Assembly: GCF_036013955.1 (NCBI RefSeq)
Contig: NZ_CP107903.1
Span: 5,022,001 to 5,086,000 of the forward strand
DNA length: 64,000 nucleotides
Direction of reading: 5' to 3'
Source: Streptomyces sp. NBC_00459
Lineage (GTDB): Bacteria > Actinomycetota > Actinomycetes > Streptomycetales > Streptomycetaceae
A program made the position numbers and the translations under genes. The first letter of the stretch is position 1; each line of letters opens with the position of its first letter. Of the stretch, positions 53,281-62,705 are shown one piece after another. Below the pieces are notes generated by a model. That model made no database searches and had not been told where the DNA came from. It was given only the letters and a program-made list of their open reading frames with translations.

Positions 53281-54255
53281 GTGAGAGGGGTGGCGGTGGA
53301 CGGCATGCGGGAAGCCTCGGCGGACGGAAACGCCGACGCCGACGTCGACGGTGAGATCACCGAGGTCCGGCGGTTCTGGACGCGGCTCGGGCTGCCCGGC
53401 CTCGTCGATGTGCACACGCACTTCATGCCCGAGCGTGTCCTGCGCAAGGTCTGGGCCTACTTCGACGCCGTCGGTTCGGTGGACAACGGCATCGAGTGGC
53501 CGATCACCTACCGGCTGGAGGAGGACGAACGGCTCGCACTGATCCGGGAGTTCGGGGCGCGGGCCTTCACCGCCATGCTCTACCCGCACAAGGCGGGCAT
53601 GGCCCAGTGGCTCAACCAGTGGGCCACCGACTTCGCGGGCCGTACCCCCGACTGTCTGCACACCTCGACGCTGTTCCCCGAGCCGGGCGTCGAAGCGTAC
53701 GTCCGGGAGGCCGTCGAGTCCGGCGCGCGCGTCTTCAAGGCGCATGTGCAGGTGGGGGCGTACGACCCGGCCGACGAACTCCTCGACCCGGCCTGGGGAC
53801 TGCTCGCCGAGGCCGGGACACCCGTGGTGATCCACTGCGGCTCCGGTCCGGCGCCCGGCAAGCACACCGGACCCGAACCGATCGAGCGTGTGCTGGCCCG
53901 GCATCCCCGGCTGAGGCTGGTCGTCGCGCACATGGGCCTGCCCGAGTACGGGGACTTCCTCGGCCTGGCCGAGCGGTACGACGAGGTGCGGCTGGACACG
54001 ACGATGGCGTTCACCGACTTCTCGGAGCGGATGGCCCCGTTCCCCCGGCCCGAACTCCCCCGGCTGGCGGACCTCGGCGACCGCGTTCTGCTCGGCTCGG
54101 ACTTCCCGAACATCCCGTATCCGTACGTCCACCAGTTGCACGCCCTGGAGCGGCTGGGCCTCGGCGACGACTGGCTGCGGGCCGTCTGTCACGACAACGG
54201 GGCGCGGCTGTTCGGGCTGGCGGGTACGGATGAGGAGGGCCTGACATCGGCGTGA
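53281..54255 (+). CDS. Amidohydrolase-family TIM-barrel metalloenzyme
   Basis: 324 residues from GTG 53281; ATG 53305 is an alternative. Motifs: LVDVHTHFMPERVLRKVW (the HxH metal ligands), VFKAHVQVGAYDP (Lys/His), VVIHCGSGPAPGKH (His), LVVAHMGLPEYGDFL (His) and LLGSDFPNIPYPY (catalytic Asp). This is the Amidohydro_2 subfamily of decarboxylases and hydrolases, such as ACMSD-like enzymes. Substrate unknown. Follows DUF2797 by 39 bp. Confidence 0.9.
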   Translation: MRGVAVDGMREASADGNADADVDGEITEVRRFWTRLGLPGLVDVHTHFMPERVLRKVWAYFDAVGSVDNGIEWPITYRLEEDERLALIREFGARAFTAMLYPHKAGMAQWLNQWATDFAGRTPDCLHTSTLFPEPGVEAYVREAVESGARVFKAHVQVGAYDPADELLDPAWGLLAEAGTPVVIHCGSGPAPGKHTGPEPIERVLARHPRLRLVVAHMGLPEYGDFLGLAERYDEVRLDTTMAFTDFSERMAPFPRPELPRLADLGDRVLLGSDFPNIPYPYVHQLHALERLGLGDDWLRAVCHDNGARLFGLAGTDEEGLTSA

Positions 54256-54586
54256 TTTCGGGATGAGAAGAGGCGGCCGAAGGGGATGAATCGGGCGTTC
54301 GGCAGTGGGGTGCGTAACTTTCGATCAGGTTCGCCCAGGCGACGCACAGGATGCCCGAGGGCTGTCTCAGGAGCTTCCCAGGGGCCGGTCCGACGGTCCG
54401 TGCGGTCGGTAAACGTACAGGTCGGAGAGGGATTCGGGGTCGCCCGGCACATGGTTCCACCCCTGCTTTCCGGGCTTCCCGGGGCCGGAATTCCCAGGGC
54501 TTCCCTGAGAGGTGCCTGTGAGTTTCTCAGGAAAATCACAGGTTCCAGAAAGCTTGCTCTCAGAGGACACCGACAAGGTTTCCGCT
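54256..54586. promoter_or_regulatory. Long leader of the two-component operon with repeats
   Basis: 331 bp. Near-duplicate blocks GCTTCCCAGGGGCCGG (about 54374) and GCTTCCCGGGGCCGG (about 54473) occur. Closer to the gene, inverted repeats CCTGAGA/TCTCAGG (54504-54531) and CCTGTGA/TCACAGG (54515-54542) overlap. They may be autoregulatory response-regulator sites. Confidence 0.45.
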
Positions 54587-55324
54587 ATGACCACGACCTC
54601 GCCCCAGGGGCGCACCGAACTGCTGAGGCCGGACGGGAGCCCCGTCCGAGTGCTTGTGGTGGACGACGAGCTGTCGATCACCGAGCTGCTGTCCATGGCC
54701 CTCCGCTACGAAGGCTGGCAGATCCGCAGCGCGGGTGACGGAACGGGTGCGGTGCAGACCGCGCGAGAGTTCCGGCCCGACGCCGTCGTTCTCGACATGA
54801 TGCTGCCCGACATGGACGGCCTCACCGTCCTCGGCCGGCTGCGGCGCGAGCTGCCCGAGGTACCCGTGCTGTTCCTGACGGCGAAGGACGCCGTCGAGGA
54901 CCGGATCGCGGGCCTCACCGCCGGCGGCGACGACTACGTCACCAAGCCCTTCAGTCTCGAAGAGGTCGTGGCACGACTGCGCGGCCTGATCCGGCGCTCC
55001 GGCGCGGCCGACCGCCGCTCCGACTCCGTCCTGGTCGTCGGTGACCTCACCCTCGACGAGGACAGCCACGAGGTGTCGCGGGCCGGGGACGGCATCCACC
55101 TCACCGCGACAGAGTTCGAGCTGCTGCGCTTCCTGATGCGCAATCCGCGGCGCGTGCTCAGCAAGGCGCAGATACTCGACCGCGTGTGGTCGTACGACTT
55201 CGGCGGCCAGGCGAACGTCGTCGAGCTGTACATCTCCTACCTGCGTCGGAAGATCGACGCCGGGCGCGAGCCGATGATCCACACCCGGCGCGGCGCCGGA
55301 TATCTGATCAAACCCGCCGGCTGA
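54587..55324 (+). CDS. OmpR/PhoB-family response regulator
   Basis: 245 residues from ATG 54587. Receiver: acidic pair Asp26-Asp27 (LVVDDELSI), phospho-acceptor Asp70 (VVLDMMLPDMDG), Thr in FLTAKDAVE and Lys in VTKPFSLEE. The C-terminal winged helix has LTATEFELLRFLMRNPRRVL and VVELYISYLRRKID. Paired with the kinase 62 bp downstream. Confidence 0.95.
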   Translation: MTTTSPQGRTELLRPDGSPVRVLVVDDELSITELLSMALRYEGWQIRSAGDGTGAVQTAREFRPDAVVLDMMLPDMDGLTVLGRLRRELPEVPVLFLTAKDAVEDRIAGLTAGGDDYVTKPFSLEEVVARLRGLIRRSGAADRRSDSVLVVGDLTLDEDSHEVSRAGDGIHLTATEFELLRFLMRNPRRVLSKAQILDRVWSYDFGGQANVVELYISYLRRKIDAGREPMIHTRRGAGYLIKPAG

Positions 55325-55386
55325 CCCCCTGTCATCGGTGGTGCCGCTCCGGAAGACGTAGTAGAGCCCGGTAGGAGGGCAGCACG

Positions 55387-57138
55387 GTGAGCAGTAAGAG
55401 GAAAGCGGGCGGGCAGCGGAGGCTGGGCAGGTCCGAGCAGAAGGCCCAGCGGCAGAGCAGGCCGCGGACCCTGCGGACGCGGCTCGTCGTCTCGGCGGTC
55501 TCGCTGATCGCCGTGGTGTGCGCGGTGATGGGCACGGTGACGACCATTGCGCTCGAACAGCACCTCTACAAGCAGTTGGACAGCCAGGTCAGCGAGACCG
55601 CGGACCGGGCCGGCGGGCCCCCGCCCGGGGGGCGCCCGGATGAAGCGAACAAAAAGGTCAATCCGCCCGGCGGGTTGCCGAGTGGCAACGGCTTGACCAC
55701 TTCTTCGCCGTCCACAGCTCCTTCGGCCTCCACGGATTCCACGTCCTCCACGGGCAACAGCACCACCTCCGGTGCGGGCACCGTTATACAGTCCGTCGAG
55801 GGGCAGCTCACGAACCTCGTGACGAGGGGCGGGACGCCGGAGTACACCGTCGCCGCAGCCGTCGACGCGAAGGGCGGTGTCACCCGGGCGTACTTCTCCA
55901 AGGTGCAGTCAAGTACGAGTACGACCGACAGCGAGGTGCAGGCTGTCGAACTGTCCGAGACACAGAAGGCCGAGTTGGCCTCCGTCTCCCAAACCGGCAG
56001 TCTGCAGACCATCACCATCACCGGGCTCGGTGAGTACCGCGTCAAGTACGTCACCGGCGACCGCGGCAACTTCTACGTCGCCCTGCCCACCGAATCCGTC
56101 ACCACGACCATCAACACCCTGATCCTCGTCGAGGTCAGCGTCACCGCCGCCGGTCTCGTCGCCGCCGGAATCGCCGGTACGGTCCTGGTCGGAGTGGCTC
56201 TGCGGCCCCTCCGCAAGGTCGCCTCGACGGCCACCCGGGTCTCCGAACTCCCGCTGCACACCGGCGAGGTGACCCTCAACGAGCGGGTCGCCGAGTCCGA
56301 GACCGACCCGCACACCGAGGTCGGCCAGGTCGGCGCCGCGCTCAACCGGATGCTCGACCATGTGCACGGTGCCCTGCACTCGCGCCAGCAGAGCGAGATG
56401 CGGGTACGTCAGTTCGTCGCGGACGCCAGTCATGAGCTGCGTACGCCGTTGGCCTCGATCCGCGGATACGCCGAGCTGACGAGACGTGGACGCGAGGAGA
56501 CCGGGCCGGACACCCGGCACGCGCTCGGGCGGATCGAGTCCGAGGCGGGGCGCATGACCCTGCTCGTCGAGGATCTCCTCCTGCTCGCCCGCCTCGACGC
56601 GGGCCGGCCGCTCCAGTTCGACCAGACCGACCTCGTACCCCTCGTCGTGGACACCGTCAGCGACGCGCGCGCCGCCGGGCGGGACCACAACTGGCGGCTC
56701 GACCTGCCCGACGAGCCCGCGCTGGTGTCGGCGGACGCGGCCCGGTTGCAGCAGGTCCTGGTGAACCTGCTCGCCAACGCCCGTACGCACACTCCGCCCG
56801 GGACGACCGTCACCGCGCGCGTGCAGCGGCGCGGCCCGTGGCTGTGTGTGGACGTGCAGGACGACGGACAGGGCATCCCGGCCGACCTGTTGCCGCATGT
56901 GTTCGAGCGGTTCGCGCGCGGCGACACCGCGCGCTCCCGCAGCACCGGTTCCACCGGTCTCGGGCTCGCCATCGTGCAGGCCGTCGCGACCGCGCACGGC
57001 GGTGCCGTGACCGTCGACAGCGTGCCCGGACAGACCGTCTTTACGGTGCATTTGCCTGCCCTTGCCCCCGAAACAAACTGGCAATCGGACTCACAGGTAC
57101 AGCACAGTGCCACCACATGGGTGCAACAGGGGGCCTGA
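55387..57138 (+). CDS. Membrane sensor histidine kinase
   Basis: 583 residues from GTG 55387. TM1 is about residues 33-55, an extracytoplasmic domain of about 180 residues includes a Gly/Pro/Ser-rich linker, TM2 about 240-262, then HAMP. HisKA has the H box ADASHELRTPLASIRGYAEL; HATPase has N box VNLLANARTHTPPG, G1 DVQDDGQGIP, F box VFERFARGD and G2 STGLGLAIV. Signal unknown. It stops 14 nt before the glycosyltransferase gene, suggesting one transcript. Confidence 0.95.
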   Translation: MSSKRKAGGQRRLGRSEQKAQRQSRPRTLRTRLVVSAVSLIAVVCAVMGTVTTIALEQHLYKQLDSQVSETADRAGGPPPGGRPDEANKKVNPPGGLPSGNGLTTSSPSTAPSASTDSTSSTGNSTTSGAGTVIQSVEGQLTNLVTRGGTPEYTVAAAVDAKGGVTRAYFSKVQSSTSTTDSEVQAVELSETQKAELASVSQTGSLQTITITGLGEYRVKYVTGDRGNFYVALPTESVTTTINTLILVEVSVTAAGLVAAGIAGTVLVGVALRPLRKVASTATRVSELPLHTGEVTLNERVAESETDPHTEVGQVGAALNRMLDHVHGALHSRQQSEMRVRQFVADASHELRTPLASIRGYAELTRRGREETGPDTRHALGRIESEAGRMTLLVEDLLLLARLDAGRPLQFDQTDLVPLVVDTVSDARAAGRDHNWRLDLPDEPALVSADAARLQQVLVNLLANARTHTPPGTTVTARVQRRGPWLCVDVQDDGQGIPADLLPHVFERFARGDTARSRSTGSTGLGLAIVQAVATAHGGAVTVDSVPGQTVFTVHLPALAPETNWQSDSQVQHSATTWVQQGA

Positions 57139-57152
57139 CGAAAGTCGGTCCT

Positions 57153-58685
57153 ATGCGAACCGACTCTTCTCCCGGCACCCTGCCGGCGCGGGAGCACCTC
57201 CCGGCCGCGGCAGCCGGTACGCCTGTCCTGGACGTAGTGATCCCCGTCTTCAACGAGGAGAAGGACCTCCAGCCATGCGTGCTCAGACTCCACGAGCACC
57301 TCAAGCGCACGTTCCCGTACGCGTTCCGCATCACGGTTGCGGACAACGCGTCCACGGACACCACTCCCCTGGTGGCGGCGCGGCTGGCGGCGGAGCTGCC
57401 GGAGGTCAGGTCCTTCCGGCTGGAGCAGAAGGGGCGCGGCCGAGCACTGCGGACCGTGTGGTCCGCGTCCGACGCGCCGATCCTCGCCTACATGGACGTC
57501 GACCTGTCGACCGACCTGAACGCCCTGCTGCCGCTGGTGGCACCGCTGATCTCCGGTCACTCGGACCTCGCGATCGGCTCCCGGCTCGCCCGCTCCTCGC
57601 GCGTCGTGCGCGGTGCCAAGCGGGAGTTCATCAGCCGGACGTACAACCTGATCCTGCGTGGCTCGCTCCAGGCCCGCTTCACGGACGCGCAGTGCGGATT
57701 CAAGGCCATCCGGCGTGATGTCGCCCAGATCCTGCTGCCGCTCATCGAGGACACCGGCTGGTTCTTCGACACCGAGATGCTGGTGCTGGCCGAGCGCGCG
57801 GGCCTGCGTATCCACGAGGTGCCGGTCGACTGGGTCGACGACCCGGACTCGACCGTCCACATCGTCAAGACGGCGACCGACGACCTGAAGGGAGTGTTGC
57901 GCGTGGGCAAGGCCCTTGCCACCGGCTCGCTGCCGCTGGACCGGCTCACCCGGCCCTTCGGCGACGATCCGCGCGACCGTGACATCAAGGACGTACCGAA
58001 GGGACTGGCCCGCCAGCTCGTCGGATTCTGTGTGGTCGGCGGTATGTCGACCCTCTTCTACCTGGTGCTCTACAGCGCCTTCCGGGGTTTCGCCGGCTCG
58101 CAGATCGCCAACGCGCTCGCGCTGCTGGTCTCCGCGGTCGCGAACACCGCTGCCAACCGGCGGCTGACCTTCGGGGTGACCGGCCGGGGCGGGGCGGTGC
58201 GCCACCAGGCGCAGGGCCTGGTCGTGTTCGGCATCGGACTCGCCCTCACCAGTGGCTCGCTCGCCGCCCTCAGCGCGGCGACCAGCGACCCCGGGCACTC
58301 CACGGAACTGGCGGTGCTCATCGCCGCCAACCTCGCGGCGACGGTGCTGAGGTTCCTGCTCTTCAGGGCCTGGGTGTTCCCGGACCAGAACGGCGAGCCG
58401 ACCTTCTCCTCCTCCTCGACGGTGGTCGCCTCGCACACGCCGAGCTCACCCGTCTACCAGGCGTACACCACAGGCGCGTACGCCAACGCTTCGCACAACA
58501 ACGCCAACAACGCCAACGCCTCGTACGGCAACTCCCCTTACTCCACTGACCAGTTCACCACCGACCAGTTCACCACCGACCAGTTCCGCGCCGGTGATGT
58601 CGCGGACCGTACCTGGGGGGACCCGACCATGCGGCTCCAGCCGGTGCGCCCGCACGACAGCCAGGATCCGAGGAACCCGCGATGA
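57153..58685 (+). CDS. GT2 glycosyltransferase fused to GtrA membrane domain
   Basis: 510 residues from ATG 57153; the open frame upstream lies inside the kinase gene. The N-terminal DPM1-like GT2 domain has VVIPVFNEEKDLQ, VADNASTDTT and AYMDVDLSTDL, with the acceptor-region FTDAQCGFKAIRRDV. The C-terminal GtrA domain has four membrane helices. A low-complexity tail carries TTDQF repeats. It likely makes polyprenyl-phosphate sugar and flips it outward. Overlaps the next gene by ATGA. Confidence 0.92.
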   Translation: MRTDSSPGTLPAREHLPAAAAGTPVLDVVIPVFNEEKDLQPCVLRLHEHLKRTFPYAFRITVADNASTDTTPLVAARLAAELPEVRSFRLEQKGRGRALRTVWSASDAPILAYMDVDLSTDLNALLPLVAPLISGHSDLAIGSRLARSSRVVRGAKREFISRTYNLILRGSLQARFTDAQCGFKAIRRDVAQILLPLIEDTGWFFDTEMLVLAERAGLRIHEVPVDWVDDPDSTVHIVKTATDDLKGVLRVGKALATGSLPLDRLTRPFGDDPRDRDIKDVPKGLARQLVGFCVVGGMSTLFYLVLYSAFRGFAGSQIANALALLVSAVANTAANRRLTFGVTGRGGAVRHQAQGLVVFGIGLALTSGSLAALSAATSDPGHSTELAVLIAANLAATVLRFLLFRAWVFPDQNGEPTFSSSSTVVASHTPSSPVYQAYTTGAYANASHNNANNANASYGNSPYSTDQFTTDQFTTDQFRAGDVADRTWGDPTMRLQPVRPHDSQDPRNPR

Positions 58686-60949
58686 CCACTCACTTCGACC
58701 AGACGACCCGTACGGGCCTTTCGGGGCCGGGGGGTGCGAGCCCCTCGTATCCGCCGCCGGACTCAACTGCCGTACAGCAGGACGCGGTTCACGGCCCGGC
58801 CGGGCCGGCGCCTTCCTCCGGTGAGCCCAAGCAGCCCTTCGTGCGCAGACTGTGGCGCGGGCGGCCCGAGGACCACCGATGGGTGCGGCCCGCGTTCCTC
58901 GCCACGCTGCTGGTGATCGGCGCGCTCTACACCTGGAACCTCACCGCCTCCGGATACGCCAACTCCTTCTACTCGGCGGCGGTTCAGGCCGGCAGCCAGT
59001 CCTGGAAGGCCTTCTTCTTCGGCTCGCTCGACTCGGCCAACGCCATCACGGTCGACAAGCCCCCGGCCTCCCTCTGGCCGATGGCGCTGTCGGTCAGGCT
59101 CTTCGGCCTCAACTCCTTCGCGATCCTGTTCCCGCAGGTCCTGATGGCCGTCGCCACGGCGGGTGTGCTGTACGCGTCCGTGCGGCGCCGGTTCAGCGCC
59201 ACGGCCGGTCTCCTGACGATGGCGGCCTTCGCGGTGACGCCCGTCGCCGTGCTGATGTTCCGCTTCAACAACCCGGACGCGCTCCTCGCGCTCCTCATGG
59301 CAACCGCGGTCTACTGCACCCAGCGCGCCATGGAGAAGGCCGAGACGAAGTGGCTGGTCTGGGCCGGTACGGCGATCGGTTTCGCCTTCCTGGTCAAGAC
59401 GCTCCAGGCTTTCCTGATCCTGCCGGTGCTGGCACTGGTGTACGTGATCTTCGCCCCGACCAGCGTCCGCAAGCGCATCGGGCAGGTACTGGCCGCCGGG
59501 CTCGCGATGGTCGTCGCGGGTGGCTGGTGGGTCGCGATCGTCGAGCTGTGGCCGGCGTCCTCGCGCCCCTACATCGGTGGCTCGCAGAACAACTCCTTCC
59601 TCGAACTGACCTTTGGTTACAACGGACTTGGCCGTATCAACGGCGAGGAGACCGGCAGCGTCGGCGGTGGTGGCGGCGGAGGCGGCACCGGAATGTGGGG
59701 CGAGACCGGCTGGGACCGGATGTTCACCTCCGGCAGCGGCGGTCAGATCTCCTGGCTGATCCCGGCCGCGCTGATCCTGCTCGTCGGGGCTGTCTGGGCC
59801 GGCCGCAAGGCCAAGCGCACGGACGCCGTCCGCGCCGGCCTCCTCCTCTGGGGCGGCTCGCTGCTGATCACCATGGTGATCTTCAGCTACATGCAGGGCA
59901 TCTTCCACGACTACTACACCGTCGCCCTCGCCCCCTACATCGCGCCGCTGGTCGGCATGGGCGCGGCCCAGCTCTGGCAGGAGCGGGACAAGATGTGGGC
60001 GTCACTGACGCTCGCGGCTGCCACGACGGCCACCGCGGTCTGGGGGTACGTCCTCCTCAACCGTTCCTCCGACTATCTGCCCTGGCTGAAGTGGCTGGTG
60101 CTGGTGGGCGGTCTCGTCGCCGCGCTGGGCCTGATCTTCGTCAACCGGCTCGGACGCCAACTGGCCCTCGCGGTCGTCGGGTTGAGCTTCGTCACGGCGC
60201 TGGCCGGTCCGGCCGCGTACTCCCTCACCACTCTCAACGAGGGTCACACCGGCTCGATCGTCACGGCGGGTCCGTCCGTCCAGGGCGGTCGCGGTGGGTT
60301 CGGCGGTGGCGGTGGCGGCGGTATGGGCGGCGGTCCTGGCGGCGGCGGTATGGGCGGCCAGCAGGGTCAGCAGAACGGCAACGGCAACACCCAGGGCGGC
60401 GGCATGGGCCAGCCCCCGACGGGTGGCGCCGGCGGCGGCTTCCCCGGCGGCGGCAACACCCAGGGCAACCAGCAGCAGGGCAACGGGAACACCCAGCAGG
60501 GTGGCCCCGGCGGCCAGACCGGTCGGACCGGTGAGGGCGGCGGTATGGGCGGCGGCGGTGGCGTGGGCGGTCTGCTCAACGGCGCCAGCGTCACCAGCGA
60601 GGCCAAGGCCCTGCTGGAGAAGAACGCCGACGACTACACCTGGGCCGCGGCGGCCATCGGTGCCCAGAACGCGGCGAGCTACCAGCTCTCCACCGGCGAC
60701 CCGGTGATGGCGATCGGTGGCTTCAACGGCACCGACCCGTCCCCGACGCTGGCCGAGTTCAAGAAGTACGTGACGGACGGCAAGATCCACTACTTCATCT
60801 CCAGCGGCTCCGGCGGCGGTATGGGCGGCGGCAGCAGCACGACGAGCACGTCGTCCCAGATCAGCTCGTGGGTCGAGAGCAACTTCAAGAAGGTGACGGT
60901 CGGTTCGGCCACCTTCTACGACCTGACCCAGCCGACGAGCAGCAGCTGA
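58682..60949 (+). CDS. GT39-family membrane glycosyltransferase
   Basis: 755 residues. About 11-12 membrane helices in the first 530 residues, with the acidic FNNPDALLALLMATAVY and DKPPASLWPMALSVRLFG motifs of ArnT/PMT-like GT-C enzymes. An extracytoplasmic Gly/Asn/Gln-rich segment (about 545-645) precedes a C-terminal domain with DDYTWAAAAIGAQNAASYQL. It probably uses the lipid-linked sugar made by the preceding protein to glycosylate a surface target. Terminator at 60990. Confidence 0.92.
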   Translation: MTTHFDQTTRTGLSGPGGASPSYPPPDSTAVQQDAVHGPAGPAPSSGEPKQPFVRRLWRGRPEDHRWVRPAFLATLLVIGALYTWNLTASGYANSFYSAAVQAGSQSWKAFFFGSLDSANAITVDKPPASLWPMALSVRLFGLNSFAILFPQVLMAVATAGVLYASVRRRFSATAGLLTMAAFAVTPVAVLMFRFNNPDALLALLMATAVYCTQRAMEKAETKWLVWAGTAIGFAFLVKTLQAFLILPVLALVYVIFAPTSVRKRIGQVLAAGLAMVVAGGWWVAIVELWPASSRPYIGGSQNNSFLELTFGYNGLGRINGEETGSVGGGGGGGGTGMWGETGWDRMFTSGSGGQISWLIPAALILLVGAVWAGRKAKRTDAVRAGLLLWGGSLLITMVIFSYMQGIFHDYYTVALAPYIAPLVGMGAAQLWQERDKMWASLTLAAATTATAVWGYVLLNRSSDYLPWLKWLVLVGGLVAALGLIFVNRLGRQLALAVVGLSFVTALAGPAAYSLTTLNEGHTGSIVTAGPSVQGGRGGFGGGGGGGMGGGPGGGGMGGQQGQQNGNGNTQGGGMGQPPTGGAGGGFPGGGNTQGNQQQGNGNTQQGGPGGQTGRTGEGGGMGGGGGVGGLLNGASVTSEAKALLEKNADDYTWAAAAIGAQNAASYQLSTGDPVMAIGGFNGTDPSPTLAEFKKYVTDGKIHYFISSGSGGGMGGGSSTTSTSSQISSWVESNFKKVTVGSATFYDLTQPTSSS

Positions 60950-60989
60950 TCGGTATCGGCTGAGGGTTCTTCTCCCCGGCCTTCCCTGG

Positions 60990-61036
60990 TGGTGGCCCGG
61001 AGCGATCTCGCTCCGGGCCACCATTTCTATATTTGT
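60990..61036 (+). terminator. Rho-independent terminator of the glycosyltransferase operon
   Basis: 16-bp perfect arms (60990-61005 and 61008-61023) with a 2-nt gap, followed by the T-rich TTTCTATATTTGTT. Confidence 0.9.
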
Positions 61037-61071
61037 TGTACGCCGTACAGGAGCTGTTCTACGGTGTACAG
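61037..61071. promoter_or_regulatory. Two operator-like palindromes before the MFS gene
   Basis: TGTACGCCGTACA (61037-61049) is a perfect palindrome, and CTGTTCTACGGTGTACAG (61054-61071) is a related imperfect one ending 1 nt before the ATG. The arrangement suits a TetR dimer; the TetR gene lies just downstream of the transporter. Confidence 0.7.
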
Positions 61072-61072
61072 C

Positions 61073-62584
61073 ATGTCTATCTCCCCCCATGCCGACCCCA
61101 AGGAGCAGTCCCAGGGTCACCCCCAACGCTGGCTGATCCTCGGAGTCATCTGTCTCGCGCAGCTCACCGTGCTGCTCGACAACACCGTCCTGAACGTCGC
61201 GATCCCCTCCCTCACCCGGGAGTTGGGCGCCGGTACCTCCGACATCCAGTGGATGATCAACGCGTATTCGCTGGTCCAGTCGGGCCTGTTGCTCACCGCC
61301 GGCAGCGCGGCCGACCGCTACGGCCGCAAGAAGATGCTGATCGCCGGCCTTGTCCTGTTCGGCGTCGGCTCGCTGATCGCCGGACTCGCCGACAGCACCG
61401 GCCAGTTGATCGCGGCCCGCGCCGGGATGGGCGTCGGCGGTGCGCTGCTGATGACCACCACCCTCGCCGTGGCGATGCAGATCTTCACGCCCGAGGAGCA
61501 GCCGAAGGCCATCGGCATCTGGGCCGCGGTGAACTCGCTGGGGTTCGCGACCGGCCCGCTCCTCGGCGGCTTCATGCTGAACCACTTCTGGTGGGGCGCG
61601 ATCTTCCTCATCAACATCCCGGTCGCGGCACTGGGGCTGGTGGCCGTCGTGGCCCTCGTACCCGAGTCCAGGAACCCGACCGGCGATCGCCCGGACCTCC
61701 TGGGCGCCCTGCTCTCCACGATCGGCATGTCCTCGCTCGTGTTCGCGATCATCTCCGGGCCCGAGCACGGCTGGACGTCCGGCCGGGTGCTGGTGCCGGC
61801 GACCGTCGCAGTCGTGGTGCTGGGCGCCTTCGCGTACTGGGAGAACCGGATCCCGTACCCCATGCTCGACATGCACTTCTTCAGGAACCGCCGGTTCACG
61901 GGGGCGGTCTCGGGTGCGGTGCTGATCACCTTCGGGATGGGCGGGTCGCTCTTCCTGCTCACCCAGCACATGCAGTTCGTGCTGGGCTACGGCCCCCTGG
62001 AGGCCGGGCTGCGCACGGCACCGCTCGCGCTCGCCATCGTGGCGCTCAACTTCACCGGCGTGTCGGCGAAATGGGCGGCCAGGCTCGGCACCCCCCTCGC
62101 CATCGGGCTGGGCATGACGCTGATGGCGTGCGGCCTGGTCTCCATCGCGACGGTCGCCTCCGGCGGTTACGCGGGTACGTTGCTGGGCCTGCTGCTCATC
62201 GGTACGGGGGCCGCGGTGGCCAGCCCGGCGATGGCCCACGCGATCATGAGCTCGATTCCGCCGGAGAGGGCGGGTGTCGGGGCGGGGATCAACGGCACGG
62301 TGGCGGAGTTCGGGCAGGGGCTGGGAGTCGCGGTGCTCGGCGCGGTGCTGAACTCGCGGTTCGCGGCGCTTGTCTCTGTGGCGGCGGGGTCCCTGCCGGG
62401 GGCGTTGGCGGAGGCGGGGTCGGCTGCGGAGAGGGCGCGTATTACGGATGCGTTTGCCTCCGGCTTGGAGGCCAGTCAGTTGGTGGGGGCGGGGGCTGTG
62501 TTGCTGGGCGGTGTTGTAGCGGCGGTGTTGTTGCGGCGGGCTGAGCGGGCAGAGTCAGAGGTGGATGTGCGCGCGGTCGCCTAG
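61073..62584 (+). CDS. DHA2/EmrB-QacA-type 14-TM MFS efflux transporter
   Basis: 503 residues from ATG 61073. Motif C-like region LLDNTVLNVAIPSLTRELG in helix 1, QWMINAYSLVQSGLLLTAG, motif A GSAADRYGRKKML and RAGMGVGGALLMTTTLAV are those of proton-coupled multidrug exporters, with 14 hydrophobic segments. Probably repressed by the adjacent TetR protein. Confidence 0.94.
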   Translation: MSISPHADPKEQSQGHPQRWLILGVICLAQLTVLLDNTVLNVAIPSLTRELGAGTSDIQWMINAYSLVQSGLLLTAGSAADRYGRKKMLIAGLVLFGVGSLIAGLADSTGQLIAARAGMGVGGALLMTTTLAVAMQIFTPEEQPKAIGIWAAVNSLGFATGPLLGGFMLNHFWWGAIFLINIPVAALGLVAVVALVPESRNPTGDRPDLLGALLSTIGMSSLVFAIISGPEHGWTSGRVLVPATVAVVVLGAFAYWENRIPYPMLDMHFFRNRRFTGAVSGAVLITFGMGGSLFLLTQHMQFVLGYGPLEAGLRTAPLALAIVALNFTGVSAKWAARLGTPLAIGLGMTLMACGLVSIATVASGGYAGTLLGLLLIGTGAAVASPAMAHAIMSSIPPERAGVGAGINGTVAEFGQGLGVAVLGAVLNSRFAALVSVAAGSLPGALAEAGSAAERARITDAFASGLEASQLVGAGAVLLGGVVAAVLLRRAERAESEVDVRAVA

Positions 62585-62637
62585 GAGCTCGGGGGTTCTG
62601 TTCGGTTGCGGCTGCTGGTGGTTTGTGGTTGATCGCG

Positions 62638-62668
62638 CAGTTCCCCGCGCCCCTGAAGGGGCGCCTAG
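62638..62668 (+). repeat. Dispersed Streptomyces intergenic repeat (copy 2) with hairpin
   Basis: GCGCAGTTCCCCGCGCCCCT, repeated at 9822-9846 in the opposite orientation. Its end GCGCCCCT-GA-AGGGGCGC is an 8-bp hairpin that could terminate the MFS transcript. Confidence 0.65.
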
Positions 62669-62705
62669 CATGGCCCGTGTTGGAAAGCTCAGGAAAGGTA
62701 CGGCC

